This document shows positions 55,484 through 59,809 of a stretch of DNA of 59,809 nt, piece after piece. The translations under genes and the position numbers were made by a program. The notes under the pieces are model-generated. The model saw nothing but the letters and a program-made list of their open reading frames with translations. It was not told the origin of the DNA and did not search any database. Each line of letters begins with the position of its first letter. Positions within the stretch are counted from its first letter, which is position 1. The stretch is from Caballeronia megalochromosomata (GTDB lineage Bacteria > Pseudomonadota > Gammaproteobacteria > Burkholderiales > Burkholderiaceae): the NCBI GenBank assembly GCA_001580565.1, contig LRBF01000244.1:1-59809 (forward strand), given 5' to 3'.

Positions 55484-56179
55484 TCAGCTCCGCGTTGCGT
55501 ACACGGCATATTGTGCCCCGAGCGGAACGCCCGTCATGTACTTCTCGAATTTGCGGAACCAGGACAGCGCGTGTGGAAAAAAGATGCGGTACTTGATGTC
55601 GACACGGGAGAATCCGGCCGCCATGCACGAACGTTTCATCTGATTTGCGGTAATCAGCTTCGCATTCGCGTCGAATTCGCAGGTGTTGACTGCCTTGACG
55701 GTAAGCGGGTTATATGGGTTGTGCTCAAAGATCACGAGCGTGCCGCCAGGCGCCACCACGCGACGAAGATCGCTGAGTACAGCAACATGCTCCCCGTGAT
55801 CGATGTGGTGAAATACGCACATTGCGTAGGCGAGGTCGAACTCCGCCGCATCGAAGGGCAGTTCGGAACCTTCGATGTGGACGAATTGCGCCTGTTCGCC
55901 GAAGCGTCTGGCAGCTATCTCCAACGACCGATCCGAGACGTCGGCGCAGGTTATCGCCGCCTCACGCAGGTATTTCCGGGCCCACGGCACTGAGTTACCA
56001 ACTCCCGCGCCAAAGTCCAGCAGCCTCGAGACGTTCTTCCCGCGCTGTTTCATTTCCTCGGCTATGTCTTTGAGCTTGTATTCGGCGAAGAAGGCTGGCC
56101 CCTCCCCTGAGGCGGAAATGTTTTGCGCATGCAGAGACTGATATTCGTCTGCAAAGCTGTCGAATTCTGCTTTGTCCAT
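55484..56179 (-). CDS. Class I SAM-dependent methyltransferase
   Basis: About 231 residues. The SAM site is LLDFGAGVGNSVPW (motif I), with acidic strand ITCADVSDRSLEIA (motif II) and VAPGGTLVIFEHNPYNP (motif IV/post). Probably modifies a sugar or a polysaccharide end; the substrate is unknown. It is the first of four minus-strand genes (methyltransferase, gtrA, gtrB, GT-C). The ATG at 56179 is preferred over an upstream start at 56224 because the family usually begins at this point, though the ribosome site is weak. Confidence 0.83.
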   Translation of the reverse strand: MDKAEFDSFADEYQSLHAQNISASGEGPAFFAEYKLKDIAEEMKQRGKNVSRLLDFGAGVGNSVPWARKYLREAAITCADVSDRSLEIAARRFGEQAQFVHIEGSELPFDAAEFDLAYAMCVFHHIDHGEHVAVLSDLRRVVAPGGTLVIFEHNPYNPLTVKAVNTCEFDANAKLITANQMKRSCMAAGFSRVDIKYRIFFPHALSWFRKFEKYMTGVPLGAQYAVYATRS

Positions 56180-56224
56180 GTTAAGCAACGTCCCGCTCAA
56201 TTGTGAGGCTGTGACTGCCTGCAA

Positions 56225-56389
56225 TCAACGCCGACCAGGCAGTATGTGCTTCGGACAACGGGTCGCCCAAACCTCCGTAACGCGTCCGATACGTATCATA
56301 TCACCCACAATCTCGGGACATCGGCTATTGGGACATCGGCGCGCCGGCGCGCATATTCGCCGCCGACCCCGATACGCAGAATGTAAGAT
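56225..56389. promoter_or_regulatory. Divergent promoter region with direct repeat and palindrome
   Basis: GGGACATCGGC occurs twice in the same direction (56315-56325 and 56330-56340), 15 bases apart, next to a perfect 14-bp palindrome GCGCGCCGGCGCGC (56339-56352). The cluster lies 38-75 bases before the start of the next gene and could be a regulator site. Confidence 0.45.
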
Positions 56390-58030
56390 ATGGCTCTCTT
56401 CTCGCCAGACGTCAGACCCCTGCTCATGTTTATCTCACCCCTCGGCGTTCGTCCGTCTCGGGCAAATCTGTTAGCGCTGGCGGAGTCCGTTGGCGGCGCC
56501 ATCGTGCTATGTGGACTTGCTTTCGCCCTGCAACATCGGTACGGATTCGGCTGGGCGGACGAGGGTCTTCTCTGGTATGACTCCCAACGCACGTCGCTCG
56601 GCGGTATCCCCATTCGCGACTACTACGGGTATGATCCGGGTCGTTATTACTGGGTCAGCATCTTCTTCCATCTGCTTGGAAACGACGGCCTCTACGAACT
56701 GCTCATTGCCAACGCGGTATTCGGCGCGGTGGGCCTGGCTGCGGTGTGGTTCGGTATGTGCGCGAGCGGCATGCGCGTCGGGTGGCGTCTTACCGCCGCT
56801 GTGATGCTTGCCATTGCGCTGGGCTATCCGCGCCACAAAGTCTATGAACAGTCACTTTCGCTGATTCTGACCGCGATTGTCTTCTTCGCTTTGGCCAAGC
56901 CCGTTGACATGAAGCGTTGGCTAATCTTCGGAACACTGACCGGTCTGGCTGCGGTCATCGGTCGTAACTCTGGTGTCTACTTCGTCGGCGGCGCCATGCT
57001 GAGTGGACTTCTGCTCGTGCTGACTCAAAGTCCTGGACCCCGCGCAAAACCAGCGGTCATGTACGCCCTCGGTGTCGTGCTCGGTTACTCGCCGATGCTG
57101 GCGTTGCTGGCATTCGCGCCAGGGCTTTGGACTGCGTTCCTGCAGTCCGTGCTCTTTCTTCCTCATTGGCAGTTGCCACTCCCCATTCCATTCGTCTGGC
57201 GCGTCGATATCGATGGACTCGGCTTAATCGATGCAACGCAGCAGGTAGCCGTCGGAATGGCGTGCGTGTTTGTGCCGATTTTCTACGTCGGCGCTTTAGC
57301 TGGTGTGACGGTTATCAGGCGCCGCACCGCTACATGGTCGACTCAAATGATGATGACGGCTAGTGCATGCATCGCCGGACTTGCCTTCCTATACCAATCG
57401 TTCGATCGTGCCGATTTCGGTCACATTGCGAATGGCTTTTTGCCAGCTTTCGTCGCGGTGAACTCGGGGGCAACCTTGCTCCTTGACACCTGGAAAAAGC
57501 GCTTACCGGCGATTGCACTTACGAGCGGCTTTACGATCATGATGGCCGCGTGCTGGTTGCCCTATGAACCGGCGGTGGTGTTCGCGCGGGCCCGGCATGC
57601 CGATCCCCACAGCGTGGCAGACGTGCGCATCGATGGGAAAACTTTCGAAGTTTATGCCTATCAGGCCGAGACGCTGCGCACCGTCAGCGAGACGGCTGAA
57701 CGATGCGGAGTGCACGGTCTGGGCTTTCTCGCCGCTCCTCACTTTCCCGGCGTGTACGCCTATTTGCACGCGAAAGCGCCCTTCTGGGAGATGTACTATC
57801 TTTATCCTCGGCCCATCGAGTTTCAGAAAAAGCACGTGACGGCGATTGTGAACACGCGACTCATTCTTCTTGCCCCGGACGCGACCATCGATGGCCTCGA
57901 ACATTTAAAGCTGAAAAATACCTACGGTGAGCTAATGAAGGACATTGAGGCGAGATACGAGCCGCTCGACGTCCCGCTTCCCAGTGGCTTCCGACTCTAC
58001 GCACTTCCCGGCGCTTGCGGCCTGCGATGA
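56390..58030 (+). CDS. Polytopic membrane protein, GT-C candidate
   Basis: About 546 residues with ten to twelve transmembrane helices and a C-terminal soluble part (about 405-546). The first periplasmic loop is GWADEGLLWYDSQR, followed by GIPIRDYYGYDPGRYYWVS. This acidic DE motif in the first loop is typical of GT-C/ArnT-type lipid-linked sugar transferases. No gtrA or gtrB is coupled to it, so it may share one from either module. I do not recognise a closer family. It is the last intact gene in the window. Confidence 0.7.
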   Translation: MALFSPDVRPLLMFISPLGVRPSRANLLALAESVGGAIVLCGLAFALQHRYGFGWADEGLLWYDSQRTSLGGIPIRDYYGYDPGRYYWVSIFFHLLGNDGLYELLIANAVFGAVGLAAVWFGMCASGMRVGWRLTAAVMLAIALGYPRHKVYEQSLSLILTAIVFFALAKPVDMKRWLIFGTLTGLAAVIGRNSGVYFVGGAMLSGLLLVLTQSPGPRAKPAVMYALGVVLGYSPMLALLAFAPGLWTAFLQSVLFLPHWQLPLPIPFVWRVDIDGLGLIDATQQVAVGMACVFVPIFYVGALAGVTVIRRRTATWSTQMMMTASACIAGLAFLYQSFDRADFGHIANGFLPAFVAVNSGATLLLDTWKKRLPAIALTSGFTIMMAACWLPYEPAVVFARARHADPHSVADVRIDGKTFEVYAYQAETLRTVSETAERCGVHGLGFLAAPHFPGVYAYLHAKAPFWEMYYLYPRPIEFQKKHVTAIVNTRLILLAPDATIDGLEHLKLKNTYGELMKDIEARYEPLDVPLPSGFRLYALPGACGLR

Positions 58031-58076
58031 TGAGCCGCCTTCTTCTTCGCGAGTTGGGTTGCGGCAGCGGCATGAG

Positions 58077-58217
58077 TTACTGGCGTCGCCTCGACTGGCC
58101 TCGGGTACGATTGTCGAGCTTCTTGCGCCCCGGGTAACGGTGGCCCCGTAGTTTTGGAGGGGGCAGTAACGGTTCGATTAGGGCCCGGAGTTCGTCGTCA
58201 AGTATAGGTTTAGCCAC
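58077..58217 (-). pseudogene. Truncated IS5-family transposase, N-terminal fragment
   Basis: The minus-strand frame from a GTG at 58217 reads VAKPILDDELRALIEPLLPP and then a GRKKLDN-type segment, the N terminus of IS5-family (DUF4096-type) transposases. Homology stops after about 36 residues and a stop follows at 58077. The catalytic DDE domain is missing. Confidence 0.8.
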
Positions 58218-58256
58218 GTCCCTTTCGTCGTCGAAACAATGAGCAGGTTCATTTAC

Positions 58257-58330
58257 GGTCACCCCCGTTTTTGCAACAGTGATCTTGATGGGTGGACGGC
58301 TTGCACAAATCTACTCTGTGGGGGGTGACC
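58257..58330. repeat. 10-bp inverted repeats enclosing 54 bp
   Basis: GGTCACCCCC (58257-58266) and its exact complement GGGGGTGACC (58321-58330) bound a 74-base segment just upstream of the transposase fragment. They could be insertion-sequence ends or a tiny non-autonomous element. Confidence 0.45.
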
Positions 58331-58760
58331 ATCCCATTACAGCATTCATCGAGGGTTAATAGCCCCTTTTCTTCATTTTGTTAAGGGTTCTAACTAAATA
58401 TGTCTTCACGAACGATGACAGTGTCGAGTGTTCCGGATTGGCACTGATTCATCCGACGGAACCAGTGTTTGACTGGTATTCGCGCTAGCGAAGTTATTGC
58501 CGTCGATCCCATATTGCGCCAAATTCAGAGACGTGGTGCTTATCCGAGATTCTTATCAGCAACTGTTGCTCTAGACTCACCATGTCGATAACCGATATGC
58601 GAGCCTCCATCGTGCTCCGCGGGATGCACTTGTGCAGCGGCCCGAGTAGAAAATTATGCAGACTCGTGGAAGATGCTTCGCGAAAGCAAAGATCACGGCG
58701 CGCGATCTGACCGTCGCGAAGAATCGCCGTTCGAGAAGAAACGAGGCGCTCTTAAGGAAA

Positions 58761-58792
58761 GAGCCCCGAGATCTGTTTGGATGTCGGGGCTC
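58761..58792. terminator. GC-rich hairpin, possible terminator
   Basis: GAGCCCCGA (58761-58769) pairs with TCGGGGCTC (58784-58792) around a 14-base loop. No T-tract follows directly. It is probably a leftover structure. Confidence 0.4.
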
Positions 58793-58984
58793 ACCCGAGA
58801 GGCTCACTGAATGGACCAGATCGCCACTGCAGGAGTCTCGATTTTAGCAGATTCGATCAGGGAGCCATCGTTCTTAAAACGACGCGGGACAGGTGATGCC
58901 GTTCAGTTAGCAACTGGACAGCATTTTTGTTTGAGCGGCGAGAAGTGGTTGTAAGCGGAGCGCCGGGCGGTTAACTCGATCTGG

Positions 58985-59583
58985 GACGGTTGTCCGAGCA
59001 TCTGCCCTACGAGTAAATCGAACGCGCAGTCCAGGCGACCGGGACTGCGAGCATCCGGCGCCGTCGCCTTCCGGCCGAACAGGTGGTGTCGCTGGTCATT
59101 GCGCTGGCGATATACCGTCACTTCGATTAGCGAGGTACTCGATAGCCTCGATCTGGCCTTGCCGAACGATGCCGCCCCGTTTGTCAGCAAGAGAGCTGCG
59201 GCGCAGGCGCGCCAACGCATTGGCGAAGCGTCGATGGTGTGGCTGTTTGAACAGACCGCGCAAGCGTGGACCACTCAGGACGCGGCCCACCATGCGTTCA
59301 AGGGCTTAAGTCTGTGGGCAATGGATGGCACCACACTGCGTACTCCGGACAGTGCGACCAACCGCGAGCACTTTGGCGCGCAGGGCTATGCAGCGGCAAC
59401 GTGGCGAGTTATCCGCAGGTGCGCGCGTGACGCTTACCGCAATTGCGACGCACCTGATCGCCGATATCAATTTTGGTCGCTACGACACCAACGAAATGGT
59501 TTACGCCAAAAGCCTGCTGGCGCAGATCCCGGAAGACTCACTGACGGTGTTCGACAAGGGCCTTCTAGACGCGGAAATCCTAT
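58985..59583 (+). pseudogene. IS4-family transposase pseudogene
   Basis: Homology to IS4-family transposases runs through all three forward frames. An N-terminal part (SEHLPYE, a stop codon, then IERAVQATGTASIRRRRLP and VSLVIALAIYRH) ends in a frameshift near 59120. The next frame gives SEVLDSLDLALP and LSLWAMDGTTLRTPDSATN. Further single-base losses lie near 59391 and 59430, after which VTLTAIATHLIADINFGRYD continues. Homology stops after AEILCG near 59585, so the DDE domain is incomplete. It cannot be active. The left edge is approximate. Confidence 0.8.
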
Positions 59584-59809
59584 GTGGCCGACCGGCCCGA
59601 CGCCGAATCGCTCGCACGCACCGTTGAAACGCTCGAAACCGCGCTCGCGCAGTTGCACGACGTCGCCGGACGCCGGTGTCTGTATGTGATCGGGTTCGCT
59701 CGAAGCGCAGACAATAACAGGCTCGCGCGGTCTAAAAGGCCGGTCGCGAACGTTAAAATACGTGTCGTTTCGACTCTAGCATGCAAGACTTCTGACAGCT
59801 TCTGACAGC
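59584..59809. other. Unassigned right edge of window
   Basis: After the transposase homology stops, a frame starting near 59584 reads RPDAESLARTVETLETALA, which is helical and Ala/Glu-rich, but it matches no family I recognise and may be cut by the window end. The last bases repeat CTTCTGACAG twice. Confidence 0.3.

Larger units (their letters stand above)
58031..58900. other. AT-richer region of mobile-element debris, no intact gene
   Basis: After the membrane protein gene the base composition drops, clearly so from about 58260 to 58660. It contains the IS5-type fragment (58077-58217), a 10-bp inverted repeat pair (58257-58330) and a hairpin (58761-58792). No other reading frame has family or codon support. 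Confidence 0.6.

Overview
The window looks like chromosomal DNA of a member of the Burkholderiaceae, most likely the Burkholderia/Paraburkholderia/Caballeronia group. The reasons are high GC with strong third-position bias, a CIRCE-controlled groES-groEL pair, a DUF4148 protein and a 3-hydroxybutyrate oligomer hydrolase, and the order yqgE-ruvX-pyrR-pyrB-pyrX. The genus is an inference from gene content, not a measured identity.

Positions 1-13,100 hold mixed accessory genes: AraC and LysR regulators, a DsbA-fold isomerase, an orphan TAXI binding protein with membrane anchors, a BON protein, a polyester oligomer hydrolase lipoprotein, a DUF2242 lipoprotein, and a large SAM-cyclase-ATPase-TPR signalling protein. 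Positions 13,126-16,370 form a compact stress locus. SigF and its membrane anti-sigma factor NrsF diverge from a b-type cytochrome, a molybdopterin oxidoreductase and a methionine-rich periplasmic protein. Both diverging transcripts have a GTAAC(C/G)-N16-CGAA element. This matches the layout of the reactive-chlorine response of Azospira suillum (SigF/NrsF, YedY1/YedZ1, MrpX).

Positions 16,500-32,100 are mostly housekeeping: MarR, a ClC channel, groESL, YecE, a ThiD-like kinase, rubredoxin, a FimL/ChpA-like protein, photolyase, the overlapping yqgE-ruvX-pyrR-pyrB-pyrX-acyltransferase cluster, and apaH. PyrX lacks the dihydroorotase metal-binding histidines.

Positions 32,436-58,030 are a surface polysaccharide (O-antigen) locus. 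It contains rfbBACD for dTDP-L-rhamnose, GT2 glycosyltransferases, a double HAD-like protein, an epimerase and a Wzm/Wzt exporter whose ATPase has a C-terminal cargo domain. Next to Wzt lies a protein of about 1,590 residues. It appears to join a methyltransferase, a kinase-like domain and a coiled coil (the plan of the O-antigen chain terminator WbdD) to a GT4 glycosyltransferase and an RgpF-type domain. Two separate GtrA/GtrB/GT-C modules and one more multi-spanning membrane protein suggest periplasmic glycosylation of the exported chain. Several genes here overlap and start with GTG or TTG, which suggests translational coupling.

From about 58,030 to the end there is no intact gene. The region is AT-richer and carries a truncated IS5-type transposase, a multiply frameshifted IS4-type transposase and short inverted repeats. 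It looks like the eroded edge of the polysaccharide island.
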